Made by a program: the position numbers and the translations under genes. The notes below the pieces were generated by a model, which saw only the letters and a list, made by a program, of their open reading frames with translations, was not told the origin of the DNA and did no database searches. Positions 51,317-60,342 of a stretch of DNA of 64,000 nt are shown here, in pieces (position 1 is the first letter of the stretch; every line of letters starts with the position of its first letter). Location of the stretch: NCBI RefSeq assembly GCF_900114135.1, contig NZ_FORY01000003.1:186001-250000 (forward strand). The letters are read 5' to 3'. The DNA is from Celeribacter halophilus (lineage in GTDB: Bacteria > Pseudomonadota > Alphaproteobacteria > Rhodobacterales > Rhodobacteraceae).

Positions 51317-52033
51317 CTAGTGGTTCGGGAGCGAAATTCCAACAGGCGGCAGCAAACTGGCCATGAACATCACCGCGAGCGTGACCGCAATGGCCCAGCC
51401 GAAGGAGGCCAGCGTGCCGATGATCACCCATTCTGCCTTTTTGCCATCCTGTGTCGCCTCGAAACGCAACACGGATTTGGCGGCGACGAGAAAGCCGATT
51501 CCGCCGGGCATCTGGCCGATGAGCAAAAGAAAGATCAGGGCGCGTTCCAGCAGGCCGATCCAGAAACCGCCCTTGTCGAGACTATCTTCGATAGGGTTTT
51601 CGCCGAAATGCGCCATGAGCTTGCCCACGGCGAAACCGCCCGCGCGGGTGGCATAGATCGCGCCTGCACCGAGCAGCATGAGCTTTGGCAGCCACGCCAC
51701 ATCGCCATAGAGGCCGGTGGCGAAGAGATCGGGGCAGAGCAGGGCGGTGACCGCCAGTGTCACAAGGTGCAGCGCCTGATCGGTGACATGCGGGATGAAA
51801 CTGTCGGAGAAGCACCGGACTTTCACGGCGTCGATCACGATATGGGCCAGTGCGAGCGCGTAAACGGCGGGAGAGGCCAGTTGGCCGGTGCAGAGCATGG
51901 CGGTGAAAACAACGGCGAGGAAGTGCAGAAACAGGGTCTCGGGCTTGGCCTTGTCCTCGACCATCCATGCGGGCTGGACGACGTAATCGGCGAGCACATG
52001 GGCGAGAAAGAGGGCGGCGAGGGTTTCAGGCAT
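51317..52033 (-). CDS. DUF3307 membrane protein
   Basis: A 238-residue membrane protein with about six hydrophobic segments; the N-terminus LAALFLAHVLADYVVQPAWM and ALALAHIVIDAVKVR contain the conserved His and Asp residues typical of DUF3307. Function unknown. It overlaps the SatD-like gene by eight bases and so is under the same control; the two families occur together in other genomes. Confidence 0.85.
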   Translation of the reverse strand: MPETLAALFLAHVLADYVVQPAWMVEDKAKPETLFLHFLAVVFTAMLCTGQLASPAVYALALAHIVIDAVKVRCFSDSFIPHVTDQALHLVTLAVTALLCPDLFATGLYGDVAWLPKLMLLGAGAIYATRAGGFAVGKLMAHFGENPIEDSLDKGGFWIGLLERALIFLLLIGQMPGGIGFLVAAKSVLRFEATQDGKKAEWVIIGTLASFGWAIAVTLAVMFMASLLPPVGISLPNH

Positions 52034-52688
52034 GGGCGTCCTCTATGTTTATAAGTGCTTGAGAGACGTAGTAATAATCTGCAGCCGAGAGAGTTTTGCT
52101 TACAGACTGGCGCGATTTCCCAAGTTGTTCAGCTAGCTCCGTGTAAGATTGTGGTGCTTCAAGTGTGAGCATCGGCAGCATGGTCTGGGCTTGGACTTTT
52201 GTCCACTTGTTGAAAATGGCTTCAAGGAGTTGAAGGCATGCCAACGTGGCGGTCGGAGGGATTCCGACATCACAGGCTGCATCATAAAGCATGTGAATGG
52301 TTCTATCTGGCAGCTTTGTAATCGCGAGTAAATTTCCAGAAATCATAAAGGCTTCGCCATTGGCCTCGTTCAAATCCGGCCCGATCTCGCCTTCGACCTC
52401 CCCCTCGGCAATCCCGATATAGCTGTCGAATTCTTCGCCCAACGCTCGCAATGCAGCGCGGAAGCACAGGGCGGATCTGAGGGCGTATTTCGGTTCTGCC
52501 AAGGCCACCTGCCAGCCATCGCCACGGTGGCGGGTGAAGTGGAGGCTTTGATCGTCCATCCAACCGGCTTGCATCTCAGCGCAGGCTTCGAGCGCATCAA
52601 AGGCGCGTTCCACGTTTTCGGGGCCGAGCCCTGTGGAATTGACCAGATCGCCGGTGAGGACGGCTATTTTACGGGGTTTGTTGCTCAT
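52026..52688 (-). CDS. SatD-like protein with C-terminal helix-turn-helix
   Basis: A 220-residue protein with an N-terminal nucleotidyl-cyclase-like fold (AVLTGDLVNSTGLGPENVER, HRGDGWQVAL, SYIGIAEGEVEG), as in the SatD family, and a C-terminal HTH (QSYTELAEQLGKSRQSVSKTL, about residues 180-200). The HTH suggests DNA binding and makes it the likely autorepressor acting on the three tandem palindromes that cover its promoter. The first base of the transcript probably lies about three bases before ATG, so the mRNA is nearly leaderless. Confidence 0.8.
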   Translation of the reverse strand: MSNKPRKIAVLTGDLVNSTGLGPENVERAFDALEACAEMQAGWMDDQSLHFTRHRGDGWQVALAEPKYALRSALCFRAALRALGEEFDSYIGIAEGEVEGEIGPDLNEANGEAFMISGNLLAITKLPDRTIHMLYDAACDVGIPPTATLACLQLLEAIFNKWTKVQAQTMLPMLTLEAPQSYTELAEQLGKSRQSVSKTLSAADYYYVSQALINIEDAHA

Positions 52689-52691
52689 GAT

Positions 52692-52769
52692 GCAGCCAGT
52701 ATAGGTTGCGTTTTGATCAATGCAACCATTTTGGGTTGCGTTTTGGGTGTTGCAACCTTTTCAGGTTGC
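52692..52769. promoter_or_regulatory. Three tandem 18-bp palindromic operators, 30-bp period
   Basis: GCAGCC-N6-GGTTGC at 52692-52709, GCAACC-N6-GGTTGC at 52722-52739 and GCAACC-N6-GGTTGC at 52752-52769. The starts are exactly 30 bases apart and the spacers between them are both 12 bases starting GTTTTG. They lie directly upstream of the SatD-like gene and cover its promoter. Confidence 0.85.
52698..52725 (-). promoter_or_regulatory. Promoter of the SatD-like/DUF3307 operon
   Basis: On the minus strand TTGCAT (52720-52725), a 16-base spacer and TATACT (52698-52703), nine bases before ATG 52688. The minus-10 lies in operator 1 and the minus-35 overlaps operator 2, so binding would block transcription. 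The spacing leaves only a few bases of 5-prime leader. Confidence 0.65.
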
Positions 52770-52802
52770 GTCGCGCACAGCCAGACAGGGGCGCCCAAAA
52801 CA

Positions 52803-52825
52803 AAAGCGGCCACAGGGGCCGCTTT
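52803..52825 (-). terminator. Terminator after sufT-like gene
   Basis: Minus strand AAAGCGGCC, a five-base loop and GGCCGCTTT followed by TGTTTT. It ends the upstream gene just before the SatD operators. Confidence 0.85.
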
Positions 52826-52880
52826 CGGAACGTGTCTCACACTATAACCGCAAGATCACCGCAAAGCGGTCAGCGGCGGA

Positions 52881-53255
52881 TTACATAAAGCCGAGTTCGA
52901 GACGCGCCTCGTCGGACATCATTTCCATGCCCCACGGCGGGTTCCATGTCAGTTCGACATCGACCTGTTTGACGCCGGGCAGGGGTTCGATGGCATCTGC
53001 GACCCAGCCGGGCATTTCTCCGGCCACAGGACAGCCCGGTGCGGTCAAGGTCATGAGCACAAGAACCTCGTTCTCGTCATTGATCTCGATCGTGTAGACA
53101 AGGCCGAGATCATAGATATTCACCGGAATTTCCGGATCATAGACCGAGCGGCAGGCCTCGACCACCGCTTCATGCAGCGGGTGATCCGTGGTTGACGGTT
53201 TGATCAGCGGGGCGCCCTCGATGGGGGTGTCTTCGGATTGTGCTTGTTCGCTCAT
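52881..53255 (-). CDS. sufT: SufT/MIP18-type Fe-S assembly protein (DUF59)
   Basis: A 124-residue protein with the DUF59 pattern CRSVYDPEIPVNIYDLGLVY, MTLTAPGCPVAGEMPGWVAD with the conserved Cys, and VELTWNPPWGMEMMSDEAR. Members aid maturation of iron-sulfur proteins. N-terminal extension of about 25 residues is disordered-looking. Separate transcript from the IscA-type gene nearby. Confidence 0.88.
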   Translation of the reverse strand: MSEQAQSEDTPIEGAPLIKPSTTDHPLHEAVVEACRSVYDPEIPVNIYDLGLVYTIEINDENEVLVLMTLTAPGCPVAGEMPGWVADAIEPLPGVKQVDVELTWNPPWGMEMMSDEARLELGFM

Positions 53256-53328
53256 GCGCGCATTCCTCTATTTCCGAGAGAACATATAGGGATTGGGGCG
53301 CGGGGCGTCCAGTGATTAGAATACAGGA

Positions 53329-54840
53329 TCAAAGCGACAGATTGCCCTTCCATGACCGCAGCGGCGCGAGGCGGGCGGATTTTTTCGACATATGGCGGTC
53401 CATCCGGCCAAGGATGCGCGACAGGAAATGGATGGTGTCGAGCACATAGGGGCCTTTGTTGAGCATGACGCAATCGGCGCGTTGCGCCATGGCGGCGTCG
53501 GTGGTCTCGGCGCGGGTGGCCAGCCCCTCTTTCATCAGCCCTTCGAGCACCTGCGTGGCCCAGACCACGGGGGTATGGGCGGCTTCGCAGAGCCAGAGCA
53601 CCTCTTCCTGAATTTCGCTCATCCGTTCCATGCCGATCTCGACGGCCAGATCGCCCCGGGCGATCATCACGGCGGTTTCGCTCAGCGCGCCTGCCTGCAC
53701 GATCAGCCGCGGCAGGTTGCGCACGGCTAGCGCGGTTTCGATCTTGAGCACAAGCCCCGGACGCGCGGCCCCTTTGGCAAGGCGCTGGTCCACCTCCTTG
53801 ATCAGCAGGCGGATGTCTTCGGGCGTCTGGACAAAGGAATAACCGATCATATCGGCGTGCCCGACAACGAAATCGAGTGCTGCGCGGTCGGCCTCGGTGA
53901 GCGCGGGAATGTCGATCTCGACGGAGGGCAGGTTGAAGCCTTTCTCCGGCTTGACCTTTACGCCTTTGGGACCGGCGCGGGTGACACGCAGCCTTGCGCC
54001 TTTCTTGGTGAGCTTGACCACCTCCGCGCCGATTTTGCCGTCATCTATAAAGACCGGCATTCCGACCGTGAGGCGGTCGATCAACTCGGGATGGCTCAGG
54101 GTGGTGCTGATATGTTTGACCTTGCCCGATGGTAACTCGCGCAGGATGTCGAGCCGGTCGCCCACAAAGACCCGTGGCTTTTTCGGGCCGAACACCGGCC
54201 CCGTGCGCAGTTTCGGTCCGGCCAGATCCATCAGCACCGGCACAGAGCGGCCGATCTCGTTCTCTGCGGCGCGGATGCGGGCGATCATGGCGGCCCAGAC
54301 CCCCGGCCCGTCATGGGCGCAGTTGATGCGCATGGAATCGGCACCGGCGCGGATCATCTCGGGGATGAGGTCGGGATCACTCGCAGCTTCGGTGGGCAGG
54401 GTCAGCAGGATGCGCGAGCGCGGCGCACCTGAAGCCCCCGCCCCAAAGAGCCTGTCGCGGCGGGCGGCGAGGCAGGCAGGGCCTTGGGTGAAATCCTCAC
54501 CACTCGGGCGCGGCAGACGGTCCCACGGTCCGCCCTCGGCAAGCGCGGTCAATGTGGCTTCCACAGCGTCGAGCGAGGCGCGGACATGCGGCTCGGTGCG
54601 GCCCAGAGTGGACAGGCCAAGCCCCGCCAGATCGGGCTGCAACGGGGTCAGGTCGGCATGGCGCAGGGCCAGATAATGGGCGAGGTTCTGCGCCGAGGGG
54701 CGAAAGTCCGGACGCATGTCTTCGCCCTCCCACGCGCTCCAGTGTGCCTTGCATTCGGCGGTGATTTTGGCGCGGAGCGTTTGATAGTCGCTCAAAAGCC
54801 GTTTCGGGTCGGGAGACTGCGGGCAAAGGGATTTGGTCAT
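53329..54840 (-). CDS. Atypical pyruvate kinase-like protein
   Basis: A 503-residue protein with the pyruvate kinase barrel: MDLAGPKLRTGPVF, VLKIETALAVRNLPRL (catalytic Lys and metal Glu), MIARGDLAVEIG, WATQVLEGLMKEGLATRAE. An N-terminal extension of about 140 residues replaces the short normal start and the C-terminal allosteric domain is missing. The usual GPE-IRTG is GPK-LRTG and the NFSHG motif is NCAHDG, changes linked with potassium-independent enzymes. The motif LSGETA is LNKGPYV. Activity is likely but not certain; it may be a paralogue with another role. ATG 54840 has AGGTG upstream. Confidence 0.8.
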   Translation of the reverse strand: MTKSLCPQSPDPKRLLSDYQTLRAKITAECKAHWSAWEGEDMRPDFRPSAQNLAHYLALRHADLTPLQPDLAGLGLSTLGRTEPHVRASLDAVEATLTALAEGGPWDRLPRPSGEDFTQGPACLAARRDRLFGAGASGAPRSRILLTLPTEAASDPDLIPEMIRAGADSMRINCAHDGPGVWAAMIARIRAAENEIGRSVPVLMDLAGPKLRTGPVFGPKKPRVFVGDRLDILRELPSGKVKHISTTLSHPELIDRLTVGMPVFIDDGKIGAEVVKLTKKGARLRVTRAGPKGVKVKPEKGFNLPSVEIDIPALTEADRAALDFVVGHADMIGYSFVQTPEDIRLLIKEVDQRLAKGAARPGLVLKIETALAVRNLPRLIVQAGALSETAVMIARGDLAVEIGMERMSEIQEEVLWLCEAAHTPVVWATQVLEGLMKEGLATRAETTDAAMAQRADCVMLNKGPYVLDTIHFLSRILGRMDRHMSKKSARLAPLRSWKGNLSL

Positions 54841-55124
54841 CGGGCACCTGTAAAATATCGACCATTCACCTGTGGTCACGGCATGTAAATGCACAGCGTG
54901 TAACAGAAGAATGTCACTCTAACAGATGGGGAGTCGCTGCGCAGATTCCCAGAGGGCTGCGACGTTATAGCAGCGCAGGAATGTCGCGGCCTGCGTCAGG
55001 GCTTGCCCTTCGGTGCAGGCGATGCTTTCTTTCTTCGACGTTGTAAAATATGAAACCTGACGGGATGCCGCATGGCTTCGGGTCTCAGGAAAACGGGTGC
55101 GACGAAAAACGGGTGTGACGGGTG

Positions 55125-55742
55125 ATGAAACAGGCTGCGGATAAACAGACCGCCGGAGAGTTGCGGGTGGATTTTGTCAGCGGTCCGGTCGCGCATCGTT
55201 TGCGCTTTGGCGGTGGGCGCGGTCAGGCGTTGCCCAAAGCGATGGGGCTGCGCAACGGCAAGACGCCCAGCATCATTGATGCGACGGCGGGTCTGGGGCG
55301 GGATTCATTCCTGCTGGCCTCGCTGGGCGCACAGGTGACCCTAATCGAACGTTCTGACAAGATGCATGCGCTGTTGGCCGAGGGCATGGAACGGGCCGCA
55401 CGCGAGGGTGGCGAGTTGCAAGAGATCATCGGGCGCATGACGCTGTTGCACGGGGATGCAAAGGATTTGCTGCCGCAGCTGGACGGGGAAGCCATCCTGA
55501 TCGATCCGATGCATCCGCCGCGCAAGACCACGGCTCTGGTGAAGCTGGAATTGCGTCAGGTGCGCGAGATTGTCGGCGCAGACGAGGATGCGGCGGATTT
55601 GGTGCGCGTTGCTTTAGACAACGCGCGTTCCAGAGTGGTGCTGAAATGGCCCGCCAAGGCCGATCCGATTGAGGGGATCAGACCGTGTTCGCACCAGATA
55701 CGCGGGAAAACGACGCGCTATGATGTCTGGATGACGGGCTGA
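55125..55742 (+). CDS. rsmJ: 16S rRNA (guanine1516-N2)-methyltransferase RsmJ
   Basis: A 205-residue SAM-dependent methyltransferase with the RsmJ pattern: KAMGLRNGKTPSIIDATAGL, GRDSFLLASLGAQVTLIERSD and AILIDPMHPPRKTTALVK (IDPMYP-type catalytic motif), ending with IRGKTTRYDVWMTG. It modifies 16S rRNA at G1516 (E. coli numbering). A GTG three bases earlier is an alternative start. Confidence 0.9.
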   Translation: MKQAADKQTAGELRVDFVSGPVAHRLRFGGGRGQALPKAMGLRNGKTPSIIDATAGLGRDSFLLASLGAQVTLIERSDKMHALLAEGMERAAREGGELQEIIGRMTLLHGDAKDLLPQLDGEAILIDPMHPPRKTTALVKLELRQVREIVGADEDAADLVRVALDNARSRVVLKWPAKADPIEGIRPCSHQIRGKTTRYDVWMTG

Positions 55743-55848
55743 CGCGAGAGGCGGACAGCCCCGCCTGCGGCCTCGCACGCCGGATTGACACACCGGCTCC
55801 GCGCATGGTCTGCGGCGAAACTCCGGTGTGCGAGGCAACAGCCGTCAC

Positions 55849-57255
55849 TCAGGCGCTTTTGGTGCGCGATTTGCGTGCGGGCGCAGGACGAACCCGCTTT
55901 TCGATCACATCGAACAAAGCTCCTGCGAGATCCTTGCCGGTGGCGGTTTCGGCCCCTTCAAAACCGGGGGAGGAATTGACCTCCAGCACCTTTGGCCCGT
56001 CATCGGCGCGCAAAAGATCGACGCCCGCCATGCGCAGCCCGAAGGCCTTGGCCGAGCGTAGCGCGGTTTCGCGTTCGAACTTGGTGATCCGCACAGGCGA
56101 GGCCGTGCCGCCCAGATGCAGGTTGGAGCGGAAATCCCCGCCCGAGGCGCTGCGTTTGATCGCGGCCACCACCTTGCCGTCGATGACAACACAGCGGATG
56201 TCCACGCCGGCGGCCTCTTTGACAAAATGCTGGACGAGGAAATTGGCCTTGAGCCCGCGAAAGGCGGAGATCACCGATTGCGCGGCTTTCTTGGTCTCGG
56301 CCAGAACGACGCCGCGCCCTTGGGTGCTTTCGAGCAGCTTGACGATCAGGGGGGCCTGACCGGCCAGCGCAATCAGGTTGTCTGTGTCTTTCGGAGAGGC
56401 GGCAAAGGCGGTGGTGGGCATACCGATGCGGTGGCGGGCGAGGACTTGGTGCGCCTGCAATTTGTCCCGCGATTTGGTGATGCCTTCGGAACCGTTGAGG
56501 CAAAAGGTGCCGATGGTTTCGAACTGGCGGATCACGGCGGTGCCGTAAGAGGTGACCGAAGCCCCTATGCGCGGGATCACCGCGTCATAGCGCGGCAGGC
56601 GTTCGCCGTCATAGTAGATTTCCGGCGCCATCGCGTTGATCGCCATATAGCAGCGCGTGGTGTCGATCACCTCGACCACATGGCCGCGCGCCTCGCCCGT
56701 GTCGATGAGGCGGCGCGTGGTATAATTGTCCGGCTCGCGCGACAGGACCGCGATGCGCAGCGGGCGGTTGGGGGTGGCATGGCGGATGGCGGAGGTGAAA
56801 TAGACCGTGTCATCGCGTTCGGGCTGACAGAAGCTCTCTGTCGGCTGCACGATCATGTCATCCTGTATCGCCTGACGCCCCAAGAGCATCCGGTAGGCCA
56901 TATTGGTGCGGTTGGTCAGCGTGATCTCGATGGGCCAGTAGCGGTCGCCGATCTCGATCTCCGTGCGGATGACATAGCGCAGCTCTGTCTCGCCGTTGGA
57001 CGAGGTGACCTCGCGGCGGTCCACCACATCTGCCGAGCAGGAAATGGTGATGTCCTCGCGTCCGGGCACGGGGTGGATATTGAACCGCACTTTGGGCGTG
57101 TCGGCCTTGCCGAAAGGCTCGATATCAAAGGCGTGCAGCGCAGAGGTTTTCGCGCCGGTGTCCACCTTGATCTTGAGTGCAGGCAGGCCGAGAGCGGGCA
57201 GGGCGGCCCATTCTTCCCAGCCCAGAGCGAAGCCATAAGGCGCTTTGTCCGTCAT
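55849..57255 (-). CDS. RimB-RimK fusion (retropepsin-like plus ATP-grasp glutamate ligase)
   Basis: A 468-residue protein in two parts. Residues about 5-150 match the RimB/ATP-dependent zinc-protease-like domain with the aspartyl-type motif [18 protein letters not shown] and [10 protein letters not shown]. Residues about 165-455 match Rim[40 protein letters not shown] (nucleotide loop), [22 protein letters not shown] and [22 protein letters not shown] (metal site). RimK adds glutamates to ribosomal protein S6 and RimB removes them in Pseudomonas, so the fusion may hold both activities. Substrate not proved. Confidence 0.85.
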   Translation of the reverse strand: MTDKAPYGFALGWEEWAALPALGLPALKIKVDTGAKTSALHAFDIEPFGKADTPKVRFNIHPVPGREDITISCSADVVDRREVTSSNGETELRYVIRTEIEIGDRYWPIEITLTNRTNMAYRMLLGRQAIQDDMIVQPTESFCQPERDDTVYFTSAIRHATPNRPLRIAVLSREPDNYTTRRLIDTGEARGHVVEVIDTTRCYMAINAMAPEIYYDGERLPRYDAVIPRIGASVTSYGTAVIRQFETIGTFCLNGSEGITKSRDKLQAHQVLARHRIGMPTTAFAASPKDTDNLIALAGQAPLIVKLLESTQGRGVVLAETKKAAQSVISAFRGLKANFLVQHFVKEAAGVDIRCVVIDGKVVAAIKRSASGGDFRSNLHLGGTASPVRITKFERETALRSAKAFGLRMAGVDLLRADDGPKVLEVNSSPGFEGAETATGKDLAGALFDVIEKRVRPAPARKSRTKSA

Positions 57256-57639
57256 CTCGCATATCTCTCATGTATGGGGAGAGGTCCTGCACGGTAAATC
57301 GTGGCGGCCCCTGTTTCGCCCAATGTCAAACTTGTCCGAGTCTGGCAAGAGGATTTGTGGGTTTTATGACATGGGCGGCGTTTATTTTCAGGCGTGTCAT
57401 TGGCGTTCTGTCGTGCGGCTTGAGTGCGGGCCTGTGTGTTGACCAGTGCGGGAAGAAAGACGCCGCGCGGCAAACTCTTGGTTGCTTGATTTTTAGGCAG
57501 GCATTGCGAGCGGTGCGGAGGGTCGCCTGTTTCTTGTGCAGCGTCTCTCCGGCGCAGGGCTGTTGCTTCGTAACGCTTTTGTTGCAGCCAAGCTCACCGC
57601 AGGCTTGGGGCAGGGCCATAAAACCAAGGGGAATTGAAT
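57256..57639. other. Long intergenic region upstream of NCS2 permease
   Basis: No convincing coding frame is present in these 384 bases. The only structure I see is a CAGGC/GCCTG stem (about 57500-57534) with a GC-rich loop in the half nearest the permease gene. The length leaves room for a long 5-prime leader and a regulatory RNA of purine or xanthine type, but I do not recognise a known riboswitch consensus. Confidence 0.4.
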
Positions 57640-59001
57640 ATGAGCAAAGAAGAATTTATGCCGCTCGTCTACAAACTGGATGATGTGCCGCCGCCACCCA
57701 AAGCCGCTCTGGCCGCAATCCAGCATGTTCTGGCCTCGATCGTCGGCATCGCCACGCCGTCTCTGATTATTGGCGGGGCTTTGGGGTTGGGCGAATATAT
57801 CCCCTATCTGATCGCTATGGCCTTTTTCGTCTCCGGTGTGGCGACCTTTATCCAGTGCAAAACCTTTGGTCCGGTGGGATCGGGGCTTTTGTCGATACAA
57901 GGCACGTCTTTCGCTTTTCTGGGCGCCATTCTCGCCGCAGGGTTTGCGGTGAAGGGGCGCGGAGGCACGCCCGAGGATATTCTGGCGATGATCTTTGGCC
58001 TCAGTCTGGTCGGCTCTCTGGTGGAGATTATCCTGTCGCAATTCCTCGACAAGCTCAAACGCATCATCACGCCGACAGTGACGGGCATCGTGATCACGGT
58101 GATCGGGCTGTCGCTCATCAAGTCGGGGTTCACCGATTTCGCCGGTGGCGCGCGTGCGGGCGAAGACCTTGGCAAGCCACTCTATCTGCTCATGGGCGCG
58201 CTGGTGGTGGCGATCATTCTGGTGATGACCTTTATCGGCAAACCGATGCTGCGCATTTCCGCCATCATGATCGGGCTGGTCGTCGGCACGATCGTGTCGA
58301 GTTTCTTCGGAATGGTGGATTTCGGCATGTTGAGCTCGGCCCAGCTTTTCGCGCTGCCCGTGCCGTTCAAATACGGGGTCGATTTTGATTTGGGTCTCTT
58401 TATTCCACTGGCATTTCTCTATCTGGTCACGGCGATTGAAACCTCTGGCGATCTGACCGCCAACTCGGTGATCTCCGGTCAGCCTGTCGAAGGCCCGCTC
58501 TATATGAAACGCATCAAGGGCGGGGTTTTGGGCGACGGGGTGAATTCGGCCATTGCGGCGGTGTTCAACACTTTTCCGAACACCACGTTTTCGCAAAACA
58601 ACGGCGTGATCCAGATGACCGGCGTCGCCTCGCGCCATGTCGGGCTGTATATGGCAGGGTTTCTGGTGCTCATGGGGCTGTTCCCGATCATCGGCACGCT
58701 TTTCCTGATCATCCCGAAACCGGTTCTGGGCGGGGCCACGCTGGTGTTGTTCTCCACTATTGCTGTGGCGGGCATCCGCATCCTGTCTTCCGAGGAGATG
58801 ACGCTGCGCAGGGTTTATATCATGGCCGTGTCTTTCGGTCTGGCGCTTGGTGTGACGCTGGTGCCGGATGCGACACAGAACCTGCCGCCTTTCCTCAAAC
58901 AGGTCTTTGCCGCACCGATCACCATCGGCGGTCTGTCCGCGATTGTCCTGTCGCTGGCCATTCCCGAAGATGCCAAGGCGACAATTGAAGCGGCGGAGTG
59001 A
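57640..59001 (+). CDS. NCS2-family nucleobase permease (xanthine/uracil type)
   Basis: A 453-residue membrane protein with about 12-14 helices. It shows the family motif IQHVLASIVGIATPSLIIGG in TM1 (QH pair), the TM8 glutamate in LVTAIETSGDL and the NAT signature FSQNNGVIQMTG (about residues 316-327). Closer in pattern to XanQ/UacT xanthine or urate carriers than to UraA. It imports the base with protons. ATG 57640 has AAGGGGA upstream. Confidence 0.9.
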   Translation: MSKEEFMPLVYKLDDVPPPPKAALAAIQHVLASIVGIATPSLIIGGALGLGEYIPYLIAMAFFVSGVATFIQCKTFGPVGSGLLSIQGTSFAFLGAILAAGFAVKGRGGTPEDILAMIFGLSLVGSLVEIILSQFLDKLKRIITPTVTGIVITVIGLSLIKSGFTDFAGGARAGEDLGKPLYLLMGALVVAIILVMTFIGKPMLRISAIMIGLVVGTIVSSFFGMVDFGMLSSAQLFALPVPFKYGVDFDLGLFIPLAFLYLVTAIETSGDLTANSVISGQPVEGPLYMKRIKGGVLGDGVNSAIAAVFNTFPNTTFSQNNGVIQMTGVASRHVGLYMAGFLVLMGLFPIIGTLFLIIPKPVLGGATLVLFSTIAVAGIRILSSEEMTLRRVYIMAVSFGLALGVTLVPDATQNLPPFLKQVFAAPITIGGLSAIVLSLAIPEDAKATIEAAE

Positions 59002-59076
59002 GACCCGCGGAATCCTGTGTGTGGATTGCGTGCTTTGATCGTGTGCAATGAGCGTGCGTTTCGAGTGCAGACAAGG

Positions 59077-59101
59077 CCCGCCCCTGATCGGGGCGGGTTT
59101 T
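59077..59101 (+). terminator. Terminator after NCS2 permease
   Basis: CCCGCCCC, a TGATC loop and GGGGCGGG followed by TTTT. The next bases begin repeat copy C. Confidence 0.85.
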
Positions 59102-59124
59102 GAGTATTTGGGCCATCAGAAAGC
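59102..59124 (+). repeat. Dispersed repeat GAGTATTTGGGCCATCAG.., copy C
   Basis: Identical over 23 bases to copy A at 42188-42210; both continue CCGC. It follows the terminator of the NCS2 permease. Confidence 0.7.
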
Positions 59125-59196
59125 CGCAGGGGGAGTGCGCGGGGGCTGGCAGCTGTGCTCTGGTCTCGGGCGGGGTTTACGGGTAAATCCGGCGGT

Positions 59197-60342
59197 ATGA
59201 CCCAGAATATACAGCCCCAACGATTCTCATTTTCCCTCAACGCCACGGATGGCAAGGCGCGGACCGGTGTGATTTCCACCCCGCGCGGCGAGATCCGCAC
59301 GCCGGCTTTCATGCCCGTTGGCACGGCGGCCACCGTCAAGGCGATGATGCCCGAAAGCGTGCGTGCGACGGGGGCGGATATTTTGCTGGGCAATACCTAT
59401 CACCTGATGCTGCGCCCGACGGCGGAGCGGATCGCCAACTTGGGCGGGCTGCACAAGTTCATGAACTGGGAACGGCCGATTCTGACCGACAGCGGCGGGT
59501 TTCAGGTGATGAGCCTGTCCGAGCTGCGCAAGCTGACGGAAAAGGGCGTGACCTTCCGCTCCCATGTGGATGGCTCCAAACACGAATTGACGCCCGAGCG
59601 GTCGATGGAAATCCAGAAACTTCTGGGCTCCGACATTGTCATGTGTTTCGACGAATGTCCGGCGCTTCCGGCGGATCGGGGCCGGATCGCGGAGTCGATG
59701 CGCTTGTCGATGCGGTGGGCGGCGCGCTCGAAAGAGGCGTTTGGTGACCGTCCGGGTTATGCCCTGTTCGGCATCCAGCAAGGCGGGTTGGAGCGCGATT
59801 TCCGCGAGGAGAGCGCCGAGGCGCTCAAAGAGATCGGCTTTGACGGCTATGCGCTTGGCGGTCTGGCCGTGGGCGAGGGGCAGGAGGCGATGTTCGACAC
59901 GCTTGATTTCGCCCCTGACATGCTGCCAACGGACAAGCCGCGCTACCTGATGGGCGTGGGCAAACCCGATGATATCGTGGGCGCGGTCAAGCGCGGCATT
60001 GATATGATGGATTGTGTGTTGCCGTCGCGCTCGGGGCGGACGGGGCAGGCATGGACCCGTCGCGGGCAGGTCAACATCAAGAACGCTCGTCATGCCGATG
60101 ATCCGCGTCCGCTGGACGAGCATTGCACATGCCCCGCCTGTCGCAACTATTCGCGCGCCTATCTGCACCATGTGTTCCGCAGCCACGAGATCATTTCGTC
60201 GATGCTTCTGACATGGCACAACCTGCATTATTTTCAGGAGATCATGCAGGGGATGCGCGACGCGATTGCGGGCGGGCGTTTCGCGGCGTGGGAAAAAGAG
60301 TTCCACGACACACGGGCTCTGGGCGACATCGAGCCGCTTTGA
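59197..60342 (+). CDS. tgt: tRNA-guanine transglycosylase
   Basis: Exchanges guanine-34 for preQ1 in tRNAs read by the queuosine path. The 381-residue barrel has the nucleophile and substrate-binding segments [20 protein letters not shown] and [19 protein letters not shown], the [20 protein letters not shown] motif and the C-terminal zinc site [23 protein letters not shown] 59197 ([19 protein letters not shown]) fits the usual start. Other queuosine genes are not in the window. Confidence 0.96.
   Translation: MTQNIQPQRFSFSLNATDGKARTGVISTPRGEIRTPAFMPVGTAATVKAMMPESVRATGADILLGNTYHLMLRPTAERIANLGGLHKFMNWERPILTDSGGFQVMSLSELRKLTEKGVTFRSHVDGSKHELTPERSMEIQKLLGSDIVMCFDECPALPADRGRIAESMRLSMRWAARSKEAFGDRPGYALFGIQQGGLERDFREESAEALKEIGFDGYALGGLAVGEGQEAMFDTLDFAPDMLPTDKPRYLMGVGKPDDIVGAVKRGIDMMDCVLPSRSGRTGQAWTRRGQVNIKNARHADDPRPLDEHCTCPACRNYSRAYLHHVFRSHEIISSMLLTWHNLHYFQEIMQGMRDAIAGGRFAAWEKEFHDTRALGDIEPL

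Noticed and set aside
57256-57639. Guanine (purine) riboswitch before the NCS2 permease
   Set aside because: I cannot find the conserved loop sequences or the three-way junction pattern of that class.
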